Shown: positions 14,514 through 28,391 of the stretch, one piece after another
Layout: the number at the start of each line of letters is the position of its first letter
Position numbering within the stretch: position 1 is the first letter of the stretch
DNA from: Davidsoniella eucalypti
Taxonomy: Eukaryota > Ascomycota > Sordariomycetes > Microascales > Ceratocystidaceae
Assembly (NCBI GenBank): GCA_004009845.1
Contig: RMBW01000008.1
Location: 372,001-436,000 of the forward strand
DNA length: 64,000 bases
Direction: 5' to 3'
The notes under the pieces: generated by a model
Told to the model about the DNA's origin: nothing
Databases searched by the model: none
The model's input: the letters and a program-made list of their open reading frames with translations, nothing else
Program-made: the position numbers and the translations under genes

Positions 14514-15064
14514 ATGGAACCAAGAGCGCGCGCGGCCAAGAATCTTGGCAAAATGACATTCAATCATACAGAATGTAAGAACGGGAACTTCGTCTACCAA
14601 CACTTATCCATATTAACTAACTCTCTACCTGAACTTCCACAGTGACCCAACTTCTCTATGCTCACGGCGACGTCCAAAACCCTTTACCAGAGACGATCCG
14701 AGTTCTAGACGAGATTGCGACTGATTTTATCCAAAGCCTAGCATTTGACGCCACCCGTTCAGCAAATTATGCCGGCCGGCAAAAAGTCAAGTTCGAGGAC
14801 TTCGAGTTTGTCTTTCGCAAAAACCCAATGTTCCTAGGCAAGGTACAAGAGGTATTCGAAAAGAAGGGAGAAATTGACAGTGCCCGTAAGATCATAGACG
14901 ACAGTGAACATGCTATCATGAAGAACGCGGGCAATGATGATAAAGCAAAGGACGGCAAGAAGGACGACTCAGGGAGCAATTCCAAGTCAAAGGCTCAAGC
15001 AGACGACGAAGAGCTGGGAGAGGCCGATGATGAAGACATGGACGATGTTGTCCAGAAAAAATGA
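14514..15064 (+). CDS. TAF13: TFIID subunit TAF13 (histone-fold protein)
   Basis: TAF13 pairs with TAF11 through a histone fold inside TFIID, the complex that recognises core promoters for RNA polymerase II. Exon 1 is 14,514-14,574 and exon 2 is 14,643-15,064, joined by a 67-bp intron (GTAAGA...CAG) that splits a Leu codon; 160 residues result. The start is the ATG that opens MEPRARAAKN. The histone fold spans about residues 20-100 and contains LLYAHGDVQNPLPETIRVLD and a following FIQSLAFDATRSA helix, both characteristic of TAF13. The C-terminal 50 residues are a low-complexity lysine/aspartate tail. The same frame is open upstream to about 14,319, but the family N-terminus fits the chosen ATG. 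RVB1 follows on the same strand after 611 bp. Confidence 0.95.
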
Positions 15065-15675
15065 CCGGTCTGTTATCTATATCATCCCACATTGTACGTT
15101 CTTGTTCATATTCCCGTCCATATTGCTTTCTGGCGTTTTGGTATATTCTCATCAGAGTTGATGTTCTCATATTGTGCTTCAAGCTTCGTCATGTCTTAGA
15201 AAGGCATGGCCATATACTATATTTTACTTAGTTAATTCATGCCAAAAAATAGCCTCTTCTTGTATATGAATCCCATCCATTCTATTGTTTCTTAAAGATT
15301 TCGAATTCTGAAGTATTGTATTACATAATCACGTGCTTAGCCTTGTAGGATTTTCCAGTAAACGCGGCTGAACAATTATTCCCAGGCGCGTTTTGGCCCA
15401 AATTTTTGAGCGTCGCTTTGCCTGTATGAAAGCGACCATTTTCTGCCCGTCTTTGCAGCAATCTTTGCTTTTTGTTCAGCTTGCCGACCTTGAGTTTAGC
15501 AATTGCGCTGCAACCAACATCTTCATATCTCAATTCAAGTAGATTTTGTTTCACGACTATCAAAAGACACCGTCAGCGCTTCTTATAGGCTGTTACAGCC
15601 GTACCAGCTCGATATCATCGCCGTCGCATCCAACGAATAAAATAAAAAAATCCCAATTACGAGACGTCTGTCGCA
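15065..15675 (+). promoter_or_regulatory. TAF13 3' flank and RVB1 promoter interval
   Basis: This interval between the TAF13 stop and the RVB1 ATG must carry the TAF13 terminator and the RVB1 promoter. A CACGTG E-box is at 15,330-15,335, matching the one upstream of KSH1/TAF13. An 80-codon minus-strand frame (15,321-15,563) is open here but shows no domain and overlaps the promoter, so I do not call it a gene. Confidence 0.45.
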
Positions 15676-17272
15676 ATGGTTCAGATCAGCGAGGTCAAGG
15701 GCAACAAGCGGGACAACCGCACCGCCGCTCATACACACATCAAGGGACTTGGTCTCAAGGCCGATGGCACAGCAGAGAAGCTTCAGTCTGGCTTCGTTGG
15801 TCAGACTACGGCCAGAGAGGTATGCACCGCCTTTCCTATAATATCACGCCAGTCACCGTCGTAAGCTTGCTATACTAACTGTATCCTTCTGTGATATATA
15901 GGCTTGCGGTATTGTCGTCGATCTTATAAAATCTCACAAAATGGCCGGCCGTGGCGTCCTCCTGGCTGGAGGCCCTGGCACTGGCAAGACTGCGCTAGCA
16001 TTGGCTATCAGCCAAGAGCTGGGTACCAAGATTCCCTTCTGCCCCATTGTCGGCAGTGAGATTTACTCTACCGAAGTCAAGAAAACTGAGATGCTGATGG
16101 AGAACTTCCGCCGTGCAATTGGTCTCAAGGTGCGCGAGACGAAGGAGGTTTATGAGGGTGAGGTGACGGAATTGACGCCTGAGGAGGCAGAGAATCCTCT
16201 CGGTGGTTATGGAAAGACCATCAGCACACTGCTTATCGGTCTCAAGAGTGCAAAGGGTCAAAAGAAGCTTCGTCTAGATCCTAGTATATATGAGGCCATT
16301 CAGAAGGAACGGGTGACGGTCGGTGACGTTATCTACATCGAGGCCAACACCGGTGCCTGCAAGCGTGTCGGAAGATCAGATGCCTACGCCACCGAGTTTG
16401 ATCTCGAGGCCGAGGAATATGTGCCTATTCCCAAGGGCGAAGTTCACAAGAAGAAGGAGATTGTGCAAGACGTAACTCTGCACGATCTGGATGTGGCCAA
16501 CGCCCGGCCGCAGGGTGGCCAGGATATCATGAGCATGATGGGCCAGCTCATGAAGCCCAAAATGACAGAGATCACAGACAAGCTGCGTGCTGAAATCAAC
16601 AAGGTTGTCAGCAAGTATATCGACCAGGGTGTTGCTGAGCTAGTTCCCGGTGTCCTTTTCATCGACGAGGTAAGAATGTCGCGATTCGAAGCTAAACATG
16701 GAATGTACGATCTTGCTAACACACCATTTAGGCGCATATGCTCGATATCGAGTGTTTCACTTACCTGAACCGCGCGCTTGAGTCGCCTATTGCCCCTATC
16801 GTTGTGCTTGCCTCCAACCGTGGCCAGGCCAAGATCCGTGGTGCTGACGACATCACTGCTGCTCATGGAATTCCTCCGGATTTCCTAACTCGTCTTCTTA
16901 TCGTGCCTACCACACCCTACAACGCTGATGAGATCAAGCAAATCGCCAAGCTGCGTTCGTCGACGGAAGGTGTGTCAATCACCGAGGCTGCTATCGATAA
17001 GATTGCCCAGCACGGTGTACGTATCTCACTGCGTTACTGCTTGCAGCTTTTGACACCCGCTAGGTTAGTTCATATCCAGTCGATATGCCCCCATGTTCAA
17101 TATCCTAGTGACCAGTCATCTCTAACACATGACGTATAGTATCTTGGCCAAGGCCAATGGCCGCACTCAGATTGACGTTGAGGATGTTACCGAGTGCGAA
17201 GATCTGTTCTTGGACGCGAGGCGCAGCGCAACTCTTCTCGCATCGCAGACAACTGCAGGCTATCTTCTCTAA
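15676..17272 (+). CDS. RVB1: RuvB-like AAA+ ATPase 1 (Pontin/Rvb1)
   Basis: AAA+ ATPase that forms a hetero-hexameric ring with RVB2 and serves the INO80 and SWR1 remodellers, TIP60/NuA4-type acetyltransferase and R2TP assembly complexes; nuclear and cytosolic. Four exons (15,676-15,819; 15,902-16,669; 16,732-17,063; 17,140-17,272) give 458 residues, the normal family length, with all junctions in phase. Walker A GGPGTGKT is at residues 71-78. Walker B LFIDEAH lies across the second intron, with Asp303-Glu304. Sensor I lies in VLASNRGQ and a sensor II-type block in GVRISLRYCLQLL. The OB-fold insert of RuvB-like proteins separates the two Walker motifs. The start MVQISEVKGNKRDNR matches the RVB1 rather than the RVB2 N-terminus. 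The gene looks intact and functional. Confidence 0.98.
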
Positions 17273-20200
17273 ATATAGTCCATATGCTTGGACCGTTTCT
17301 AATATTTGTACTTCTTCTGCTATGACCACCCTATCTACCTATACGTTGCTAACAATGCCACTACTAACACCATCACGACGCTTCTTTTCACAAGTCTCAT
17401 ACTCACCACTAGCACTACTACTACTATTACCAAATATTGATACGCCTCATGCCAAAATTAATGTGTCTTCTTGCGGTGTAGATTCTAGGGCCCTTACTTT
17501 CTTTCTAGCTTTCTTTCTTTTCGGCGGAGTTGCGACTTATCAAATATTCAAGTTCTGTAAATTCTTTTTTTTCTCTCGCTTAGTATTCGGTCTTGAATCG
17601 TCCCATACGTACACCATAACTCCTGCTTACTATACGATCCTGTTGATTCTGGTTTCAAGTCGGGACTCTAACCAGCATCTCACCACTGTGATAACTTTTC
17701 CTCGTGTAAATATGTACTATTCTCTCTTTGCGGACGCAACACGGAAGTAAAAACGCGTCGCGCTCGTATCGCGACTAGTCTAAAGTGTCCTTAGGATGAA
17801 GAGAGAAAAGGATTTAGGATTTCCGGTTGGCCTAGGTCTATTCAATCCATCTACTTTAAACAGGCAAAATCTATGGTCTACGATCCTTCATCCAGATCTT
17901 GGCTTTTCATTCATGTCTTGAAAGTGACCTCAGGTGAGCGATGGTTTGTAACAATCAAAATATCACCAAGCTTGGAGCTAATCTAATCGTAAGCTTCAAG
18001 ATAGCCTCAGGGCAATCTCAAGGGAAGAACAATCACATGTTCCTCTCGAGTGAGTGATTTGCAATATAAAGGAGTACGAACAATCCTATTCTCACTGGTT
18101 GGTTCTTTTAGTGCTTCATTGACTGGGAATACTTGCTCCGCCTTATCTCTTGTCTTGGTCTTGGGATGTTGAATAGTCTGCAACTTATTGTCTTACAGCT
18201 AAGTCAAGCATGATATTAAGGTACTTTATTAGAAGTCCTGGTGTTCTGATCTAAGTGGTATTTCCAGGTACAGCTATAGTGTATCATGTCGCTCAATATG
18301 ACATACATCTGTGAGTAAGAAAGAGCCAGGTATATCCTTTAGTCTGAACTAGCATTTGTCTGGAACCTATAGTTGTATTTTACGGGCCGAATGGCGCTGA
18401 GCATCCTTCATGTTCTCCACGAAACGGTCGTATTGTTTGTTCATTTGAATATAACAAAAACTATACGTTCGTTGTCAGTATCCCATCTACCCATCATGAA
18501 GAGGTCAGTGGTCTTGGGTAGAACAAAATCTTTCTTCGAATTTTTTATATCATTGCTATCCACTCTAAGCAAACGAAGGGGTAAAAAACTCAAACTGCTA
18601 CTCTAGTTTCCAACAGGTGTATTCAATTTTCTTTCCATTAGATACATGTACTGGTAATATTATGTAGAAGAAAATAAAAAGTAAGGAGACCAACAGAGGG
18701 AATAAACGCAGAGTTGCACTACAAGCCGCTTCTGCCAGGGGTATAAACTGCAGGATGCGCGAGTTAGCGGGTTATACCCTAACCCTACCATTCAAACTGA
18801 GACGTCAGTTGATGAAAACAGAAAAACGCGTTGTAAAAAAAAAAAAAAAGAAATCTAGAGCTTAAGAATGCTAGTATGCAATGGTTGACTTAAAGCAGCC
18901 CAGCACAATACGTAGCTATGATGCAGAATAGCGAGGCGAAACAAATACTATTAATCACTTGTTTGCATCTTAACGCCGCTCGTTTTCGCAAGCAAAGCTA
19001 TCTATACAGTCATACTTTGTTAGTATGAAAAAGAAATATATTGTTTTTACCGCCAGCTTTCTATTTGTTAGCCGTTATATTCTTGATCTATAAATATGTT
19101 TGCATAAAAAGTCGAAATCACTCTGGCTCTGACTGGAATGCCGAACAAACAAAATGGCCACGCTACTATCATAGAAAAGGGGGGGGGGGAATAGGCCAAT
19201 AGTGTTCCGCATTAGGGCAATAAAGGCAAAAAATAATCGATAAATGGAATAAAGCCAATTAACCGGAAGCAAGATGATGGAAAGGTAGAGTTATAATGGA
19301 GACGTACTAGTCCTGTCTAGACCAACAAAAGAGACGTAGCTTTTCTTGGAGAAGGGGCTGATCGGTTCTTCACTATAGAGACCTTATTGGATTCCGAGTT
19401 CGATGATAGCACCGCCATTGCTATGGTTATAGCCAAGCGCTATCCAACCATATTATCTGGTACGAATGCCCAAGTATACGACTGAATTTACATGTACATA
19501 TACATACCTTCCAAACGCGGTAGCAGAAGGGAGACCATACCGAGATAAAATACTTTACCTTTTATCTCTAATTGTAGTGGATCAGACTAAGAAGACGCAA
19601 GATAGTAATGCCCTAGGGAAGAGTGTTTGCCTTAAGGCATCAGGTTCAGTATACACGGCTACGTTTCGGATACTTTATGACTTACTGTAGGACCAGTTCT
19701 AACAGACCTTAGAATAAGACGCTTTCTACCTGATGATATACTATTGACTAAGAAAAGGTGATAAAGATCCTCCGTGACCAGAGTATTGTGGCATCCTATC
19801 CGCTCTTTGATCCCGCAATAAAGTGATTTTTTTTTCCTTCCTACTTCGAAAAAAAAAAACCAGGGCCTTTTTTTTGTGAATTCTTTGTATTGTTTGGGGC
19901 ACCAAGATTCACCTGACTCTCGGGCATATCCTTTCTGATTGAGGCAAAAGTATTATATCGATAAAATAGGTAGAAAGAGGGGGGGGGGGGTACAACTAAG
20001 CTAAATTGCGTATAGCCTTTTATCCTTCACTTCCCTCGGTTCAGAGAAACGCAAAGAAGAATAGGGAAAAGACAAGAACAGTTTTTTTTTCCCCCTCTTA
20101 GCGCAATAAAGAGATAATAAGAAGCTAGAGAAACCAAGACACGAAGGTGAGAGGTGGAAGTGGAATAGGAAGAAGAGGATGTTGGTCTTCGGGTTAAATT

Positions 20201-22991
20201 TAGTTTAGTAGATTGTCGCAAATCGACAAAGGACATTCACAAAGTCAGAGAAACAATGCTGAACTTGATCTGTGAAGTAGTTTCATAACTTATTCAGTAT
20301 ATCATTTCTATTGGAATATGACTACATGTACCCATACATGTAGTGTCTTTAAGCCTGGGTTGAACAGGAGGCTTGTTTGAAGGCGGATTAAAGCCTAGCT
20401 TGGCACACAAGAAACGGAAGAAAAGACGCAGAGAACGACAAGAGACATGTGGGAAAATCGACAAACGGGGGCTTTACATGAGATCGGTGTTCGTTTTTAT
20501 TACAGTAGACAACGAACTAGTTCAGTACTTTCGCCGTTTGCTTCGTGTATCATGGGTTGATAGCCGGTTCCGATCTGGATAGAATTGGCTCATATATTTC
20601 ATCATTTTGAGGTATTTAGGTGAGTCTTTCCTGCGAAGACTCTACACAACTATACGGAAGAAGCATATATTAGTGTTACATACAGTGATCGGGGCGTTTA
20701 TACGAGATACAAGAAATTATATGGTAGTGGATGTTATAGTATGAATCATGTATGTACTACTATGTGACCCGATTGAGGATAAAAATTAGTGTTTTACATA
20801 GACAATATGACAGTCCCTTTCAATATAAGATATCATGAGTGACTGCAATGTATGTATAAAATGCCAAGCAGAAAACAAGGGCACTGAATGCGAAATAGAA
20901 CCAGTCCGGTCAACTTGGTTGCGGTGATTTACCACGTTGAGCCACTGGCCTTCCAATGACGCTATAACGATACCAATGCTTATTCTTTGTATGAGAAAAC
21001 ACGAGTAGTCTACTCGCACATTCCAAAGATAGCCGTATTTTCCACATGTTTGCTATCGACAGAATTAGCGTTGTTGCATTCCAAGTAACGCATTGTCAGT
21101 GCCCGGACAAGAAATGGACCGCGTAGGGAATCATAGACAAGGTGGTGTATTTACAAGTAGGAACAAGTAACAATATGTATAATAACAACAATACTCTAAC
21201 CTTGGGCCGGGATGCGAGCCTTGCAACGCGATTGTCGGGACTGACTAGTGAAAACCGCATTACTATAGACTGACAGAATGTGAAATAGAATTATTGGCTT
21301 CGCCTTTACCGTCTGCATCGTACGCACAGTTAACCTACGAAACAGTACCGATCATGGGCTTGATCTTAACCCTGTTGCCTTCACACCTTTTGTACGATAC
21401 TTGAAAATACCGACTAGTCAGCTATAATCGAGGGGCAAAACTACTGGGTTAAACCGATAAACACCCCTAGCCAAGGCTTTCGGTTAACGGAGTTTGGTGT
21501 TGTTCCTTGTTGGACTACGCTATATATCCGAGTTTGGGTTACTATGGCATCGCCATGTGACAAATAAGGACTAAGGGATATATATTTAGATCTGGAGTTG
21601 TGGGTAGTGGTTGGGCAGAGCTGTTTGCGTATTGGTTGTCACAGCGTGCATTTGATGGTGGTGAGCTATAAGGATAGTTTCATGAGAGAACCGGCATGGA
21701 GTTCTGCATTCTGTAGAATCGCAAGGACAGTCTCGCCGGAGAAGTGGCTTGAAATCCAGTATGCTGTAGGGAGGAGAGACAGGTGAAGTAGATCAAGACA
21801 TTGGAACAGAGGGACTGTATGGAAAATAGTAAGGACATCGAAAAAGCCACCTCCAATTTTATGTATGTATTTTACATGGGCTGTTTTGCAGCCTGTAGGC
21901 GGGCTGTCTATGTGATACGAATGACAGGGGCCCCAGGGCACAGGATCGCATGGGCCATGTGTTGACAGATGGCTCGTTTCCGAGACTGACGATCGCCCAA
22001 GCCCAGTAGATATCTGTTCATACATATTGCATCATATATACATACATGTAGTTGGTCAGCCACCAATTACGGCCGTCTTATCTCTTCCCATCCGCCGATG
22101 CTACACAAAGATGCGAGCAGCAGGCCAAGCCTTCTTTCCACGCTTACTAATCTTTCTGTAGATACTGTGTTTGCTCTTAATGAAGCAGCGACCCGAGACA
22201 GGGCTTGGTGGCGTTTAGACTGCACACTGACAAGATTACAGAATTTGGGCTCTTTCCTTCATTTACTATCTACTCTTTCTTGCCTGGCTATCACAGTGTC
22301 GAGTGGGCATGTTTTGGTGCATGCTTTACATATCTCGCGACAAACAACAAGAATAGTAAACAAAGAAACGGCACAGCTTGGAATGTTCAATATAATAACA
22401 TAAAGGATAAATTAGTGCGTGGTTTCAATTGCCAGGCTAAACAAAGCGATTAGCCGCAGAGAAGACAAAGAAGAAAAAAATGCCATTAAACAAGTAAGAA
22501 TGGAATTATAGCTCCATAATATTAATGAATTAAAAAAAAGAATGGAATTATGGCAAAGACAGAAAGAAAGACACGTGAATTGATAACTAACTGTCTTGGG
22601 GACAAAAAAAGAAAAGAAAACAAAACAAAAAGGAAAAGGAAAACAAAGGCAGATGCCAAAGAACCAAGGGAGAATTGTTGTACAGTAAATACAGATATAG
22701 TGACTTTCCTTCTATTCAGGAGAAAATAGATGTAATTCTTTTTTTTTCTTTTCGTTTCTTTCTTTTTCAAGAGGTTGCTGTTTGCAGAAGACACCAACGT
22801 CACTCTACATTATTGCTAAATTCTCTACCACTAATTATAGGGGCCAACTTAGCCCTCCACTTTCACAGGCTGTATTAGGTTTGGGCCATCGGCGGCACTT
22901 CATCCCCTGCAGCAACAATGCGTAGTACATATTATGCTTGCAGATGGTAGAAACTTCAGCTTGAACCGGCTCACCAATTAGTATGCTTACT
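17273..22991. other. Intergenic stretch downstream of RVB1, no supported gene
   Basis: The first 500 bp are probably the RVB1 3' untranslated region. The rest is AT-rich, with G-homopolymers at 19,179-19,189 (11 G) and 19,979-19,990 (12 G), several T runs and no conserved coding motif on either strand. Confidence 0.45.
18738..18786. repeat. Small imperfect hairpin next to CCCTAACCCT
   Basis: GGGTATAA near 18,740 is complementary to TTATACCC near 18,772, giving an 8-bp stem around a loop of about 24 nt. The 3' arm runs into CCCTAACCCT (18,777-18,786), two copies of the fungal telomere word. This is short and may be chance. Confidence 0.35.
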
Positions 22992-23047
22992 ACTACCATA
23001 GTGCGACTACCATAGCGCTACTACTATAGTGCTACTACTATAGTGCT
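22992..23047. repeat. Four tandem 14-bp repeats
   Basis: Units at 22,992, 23,006, 23,020 and 23,034 follow the pattern ACTACyATAGyGCk. The last two are identical and the first two differ at three positions or fewer. No coding frame or element end is associated with them. Confidence 0.8.
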
Positions 23048-26000
23048 ACTTACATATCATGGTACTGTCGGATTTGGATATGAGGCTACAGTTTAGTGAG
23101 CTAGAAAAGAGAAGATACCAACAAAACAAAACGAGAAATGGCCGACTGCATATCTGGTATGGCAGGCATCTGGACACGCCGATTCATGTAGGAGATTGGA
23201 CTAGACCAAGGCCTCTCATCTCGTAGTTGCACCAAATGCGTCAAGTGCATTCAATGGCTGGTCACGATCACACCCTCCTCGACACCCGGCATGGCACTGG
23301 GTTTAGCAGCTTCTCTGTCCTGCTGGTAACGGCTTGACGACCATTACGACGCTGTCCTTTAAGTAATATCACCATTCTTTTCACATCCCTCCCCTCTCTC
23401 AAATGTGAACCATGCTCCATCTACATTTCTGGGCCAAACTAACAGGATACAAGGAGCTCTGCAATATAGTATCATGTACGATTGTCGGTGCAGGACAAAC
23501 GTCTAGTTCTCCACCCACCTTATCCAGTACTGTACTATACAACACACGCCCCTGGGCTAGATCCTAGCGGTGGGAAGCGAATCGCACACATAATACACCA
23601 CGGCCCCATGCATACATCGTTTTCTAGATCCGGCTCCAATCGCCGCTGGTCGACCGAGTGGCGCTTCTTTCACGATCTAACGGAACAGTTGGTTGGGGAG
23701 GGGGGTGGCCTACCAGGCTGGCCGGTTCTCTGGTCTGTGGAAGTATCGCTGCTCTTGTATTTGCGCCTATATTTTTCCGTGGATCCGTGACTGCTGCTAT
23801 CAGGCTGCTAAGCTGTTAGGGTGGGTGCAGTACTACTAGTGCGGCTGGCCTGGTGCCGTCTGCAGTATGCAAAGCTCGCATCTTGCAGCATACGGATACA
23901 GGATGGCTGTATGTGTTGCAGACGAGCAAAAGTCATCATTTGGCGAAGAGCACACGTCTTCCCCGACCCAGCAAGTGGTTGTGGAATATGACGCTGGCTG
24001 TGTATACACATGATATAAAGGGTTGTTCAAACTACCAAAACAAAACAAGTATAATTGTGAATAGTAGGCGGTCCCTTCTATAGCTACAATAGCAGTCTCA
24101 GTCTATAACTGTAACAACTATTCACGCTTTCAAGCATCTAATGGCGATCCCATAACCTAAAACTAGAGCTCAAGAGCTGAGGCCGAGCAATCCTGCAGTT
24201 TCGTCTATTTTTTCCGCCTTTGTTTTTACCGAAGCTTGCATTCTAGTCCTGCCAAGTTACTTTCAGTATTGTCCTTTTTAATTCCTGGCCAAGAACTGGG
24301 CCCAAAAAATAATAATAAAACGATCAAGTACCGAGGCGACTCCCCCATGTAATGACCATAAATGGAAAAAAAATAAAAAATAAAAAGAATTAAAAAAAAG
24401 AAAGATTAAAAAAGACCCGAAAACCCCCAGATCAAGAGGCACCCATCTTTTCTTTTTTTATAAGCACATTGCTACTACATCAACAATCGGCCTCCTTGCA
24501 TTAGCTCCCAGGGAAGCGCGAGTCCACCAGGCATTGTTCTTGTGATAGGCTCTTTGAAGCGATTCCACTGATACTACTGCGACAATTCCACATTCACGAT
24601 TTTGTCATCCAGATTCACTAGTCCTTCATATCTCATGCCCGGGTCCGAGAAGCTACTAGCCATTCCGTAAAGATCCGCAGACACGAGAACAAAGAGCTAG
24701 CGACCAGCAAAGAAAAGAACGAAAGAGAGAGAATGGCAGAGAAATGGTAGAGGGGGAGGAGGGGGGCACAGGCGTGTCCTTTTGCTTCTACCTGGACTGG
24801 CTGTACATATACATGGTAGCTAGCTGCCAAGAAGCGCTTGAATCTCTTTGTCCGTCGTCCAGCAGGGCAGATCTCTCTGTGTGATATGGCCGTTGAGGCT
24901 GCTCATTGGATGGCCTGGGGTGAGATGGAGAACAAAAGGACACCAACAAAGTCACTACTACAAACCCCGTTAGTCGGTTGAAGAGGGGGAGGGGAGACCA
25001 GATAATAAAAAGAGGCTATTTGTTTTTTATCTGTCCATGCTGCCCACAAAGTTCGATCGCCGCACGTTTCGACCTGGGGAGCCGAGACATGCTTGCTTCG
25101 ACCGCGACATTCCCAGCTCCTGTGAATCTCTAGCTAGCACGTCTGTTGGCTGGCAATATGCGTGGTTATCGGTGTTAGTGCAGGCCGCCCGAACTAGGCC
25201 CAACTGGCAACTAGCGGCCTTTGTATGCAATACGTGCTGTTAGTATTGTACAGTACGACAAGTTTCCCGGACTAGAGAGTCCCTTCAAGTTTTCTCTCTC
25301 TTGGGCTTCTGCCATCATCTCACTCACCGACTCGGTCCTCTTTTCTTTTATGCTGGATTTCTTTTTGCTTTTGCCCTCGGACTCGCTCCTGCGTCGAGAG
25401 AGAAATAAATCGGGGTATTTTTAATCTTTTAATTTTTTTAATGCTTTTTTTTTTTAATGTTTTTTTTTTGGATTAGTCTAAAGCCGGCTAGACAGATAAC
25501 ACAATATCTTTCTTCCCCTCTTCCTCCATCCAAGACCACCGATTTTCCTAGTTCATCTGGCCACTGGCCGCTAGGTATTATTGCTGTTTTACTTACTGCT
25601 TTTCTGTCTGCATTCTCAGCTGCCCCGGGCTAATTGCTTATTTTTGATCCGTTTACCAGCAGTTCTCCAAGTATACGACCAAAAAATACCGAGAGTGAAA
25701 TAGGCACTTGACCACTACTGCGTATTAGTGAGTCCAGCAAAACCAAGGAAAGGTAATTTATTTCCGGCCTTGGTCACTTTTTTCTTTTCCTTGCCTTCCA
25801 TGTCGCGCCATTGCCTGCCCAGAAAAATAAGAACATAATACAATACAAAGTCAGCAGCGGCTACACAAGATACAATCACCATCTTGCTGCCAAAACGTAT
25901 GCCAGAAAATAAGAATTCAATTCATTGTAAAGTGGCGTTTTTTTGTGTCTTAATAGCTACATCGGTTACACTCTTGATAGCTCTCCATGTTACAATAGGC

Positions 26001-28362
26001 CAATGTGTCTCGTACCTGAAATCCAAGGGCATCACCATACATCTCTTCACTTTCTGATAGCGCAGCTACTTGTTCTACGCACATTCTACACACATATGAG
26101 AACCTGGGGAGTCAGAGCGCAATCCGATATCACAAGACAAAGTCTTTATTGATCCATATTTACCATGTCTAAACAAACCAACAACACACCCCCCACCCCC
26201 CCCCCTCCCAAGCTCCATTCCAAGTACAATACCTTTACTATATGTGTACATTGTGAATATGTACCTATGTAGTAGCCCTGCCCTAGCACTTAGGTTCTCA
26301 TTCGTTCTATGCTATTAAGCTTTCTGCCCTTCATCCAGGTCTAGTCCCAACAACAAGGAGTGGACGAAAATAAAAAGAAGGGAATAAAAACGAACAGAGA
26401 CACTCGCCTGTTCCTTCGTCAGGTCTTCCGCCACTGTTTTGCTGCTGCGTGTGTCAGACTCGCCGCCATTTCCCTGTTTTTCCCTCGTTCTTTTGTTCTT
26501 TCTCTCTCCGCGTTCTTGGTCCTTGCTTTGCTGGTGTGCCCTTTGTTGTGTATTTTGTATCTAGTATTTTCTTTGACCAGGTGCTTACAAGTTCCCTGCG
26601 TAGACTGTAGACTGATAGCACATCCTGCCCTTGCCTGCCGATACTACCATTGTTAGGCTGCTTTGTTGCTACTACCTTGAATATTCCTCAAATTGCGTGT
26701 CATAACAGCGGTGTGAATGCTTTTTTTTTTTTTCCTGCTGTGCGTACTACAGCTACATACATAGATATATTACAGCCTCCCCTGTGGTAGAAGTCTATCA
26801 TGTGGCTTGCTTTTGACTGTCACACATGTTTATTTCTAGAAGAGCAGCCAGACGTCAGTTGTGATAACCGCGCATACAAATCTCTCAAGTCAGCCGAGCA
26901 TCCATCAGCTAGCTTTCTTACCGGCCGACTCTCCGGGCCCATTGTCCAGATCTTCATTAGCTCCTCGTTTCATGCTACCACTAATTGGCTTCTGACCTCG
27001 TTGCTATATCTGTCTCCCGAATATCACACTACCCCCTCCTCGTCTTCGTCCCCGTCTAGCCGTCTGGTACTGACTTCCCTTTGCCATCGACTGCATGCAT
27101 ATGTAGTAGAGTTGCAGCAAACCCGGTACTTTTAGCTGCTAAGTCGTTACTACCGGGTCTTGCTCTGTGGCCCTGTAGCACCAATTAAATAAACACGGGA
27201 ATTTATCGACAAGTCTCTCTCGTCCTTGTTTGTCCACCCATCCCTCCATCTAGAGTTACAAGAGTTGTATCTCGTCTCTCCACTCTCCAAGTTCCAGCTC
27301 CCATCCCAAGCAAATCCCGTCTGACTCCCCAAAAAAGAAAAAAAAGAAAAAAAAGAGCCGGATTCCTCTGGTCGTGTACGACTCTACCGCCTGGCCCTGT
27401 TCCTGTTTGTGTCTTCCGCCGCTGAGCTCTGCCGGGCCCAGAACTGCCTTGTCTGCCTCCGTTTTCTCGTGGGTGTGCATTTGAGAAGCTAAGTGACTAG
27501 TCTCACACAAGATAGATGTTGCCTGCCGTCTTTACGGCTACCCAACTATTCTTCGTCTTGGTGCCTCTAGTCCGTGCTCCATGCTCTATGCTCTAATTTC
27601 TGGTCTCGCCCATAACCACCTGCTTGGTTTTCCCTTTTCCGCCATTGCCTGCTGTGGTGCTGGCTCGGCTTCTATTCGTTGCTTCCAGTTCCAAGTTGGC
27701 TATTGCCCTTCTCGTCTTCAGTCACCACAAGTCCATATCCATATCCATATTCGACTAGTTCCTTCCTTTGTCGAATCTGGATCTCTGGGCGAACTGCCTC
27801 TTGTTTTCATTTTCGTAGGCCCGCGCAACACTGTTTTTCCTTCCCTTTTTCTTCCTTTTCATTTGTCCCCTTTCATTCTTGCACAATAGCGCCGGCTAGA
27901 TTCGATTTGTTCTCACGCCGCCGGGCTTTTACTCGCTCGCTTTGGGCTATTTTCAGCCGATTCTGCTGCTGTGGTCTTTTCTATTATTTATTTTCATTAT
28001 TTCGTCATTGTCAGCGGACCAGATCTCGCCGGCTCGGCTGTCTGCTTCGTCCACCCTAGCCGGCCTAAGACGCCCTCGAACATCTCTTTGCACAGCTGCA
28101 TCCACTCGTATCACCGCCATAGAAACATTGTGTGTGTGCCACCACAAACCCTTGCTTCATCTTTTCTTTTGCCGTGTGAGTGGGTGAGTTGGTGTGCTTG
28201 CAGTCAGCGCGCCACTTTCTGTCTATCCAGCAGCCTCCCGTCATCTACCCGCTACTCCTTGACGTTTATCTGTCTGCGGTAACTTGGATCTGCCGGGCGC
28301 TGCACAAACGAACTGAACTTGCGCCATCTTCTGTTTGTCCCAGTGTGAACAAGCCTGCCGTG

Positions 28363-28391
28363 CTGTATCTGTATCTGTATCTGTATCTGTA
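28363..28391. repeat. (CTGTAT)n microsatellite
   Basis: Nearly five perfect hexamer units lie about 1.3 kb upstream of the HMG-box start codon. Confidence 0.9.

Noticed and set aside
15321..15563. 80-codon minus-strand frame in the RVB1 promoter
   Set aside because: Lys/Asn-rich but without a known domain; it overlaps the promoter and the RVB1 leader.
22992..23047. CRISPR-like array
   Set aside because: Units are 14 bp and directly adjacent, with no spacers, and the genome is eukaryotic.
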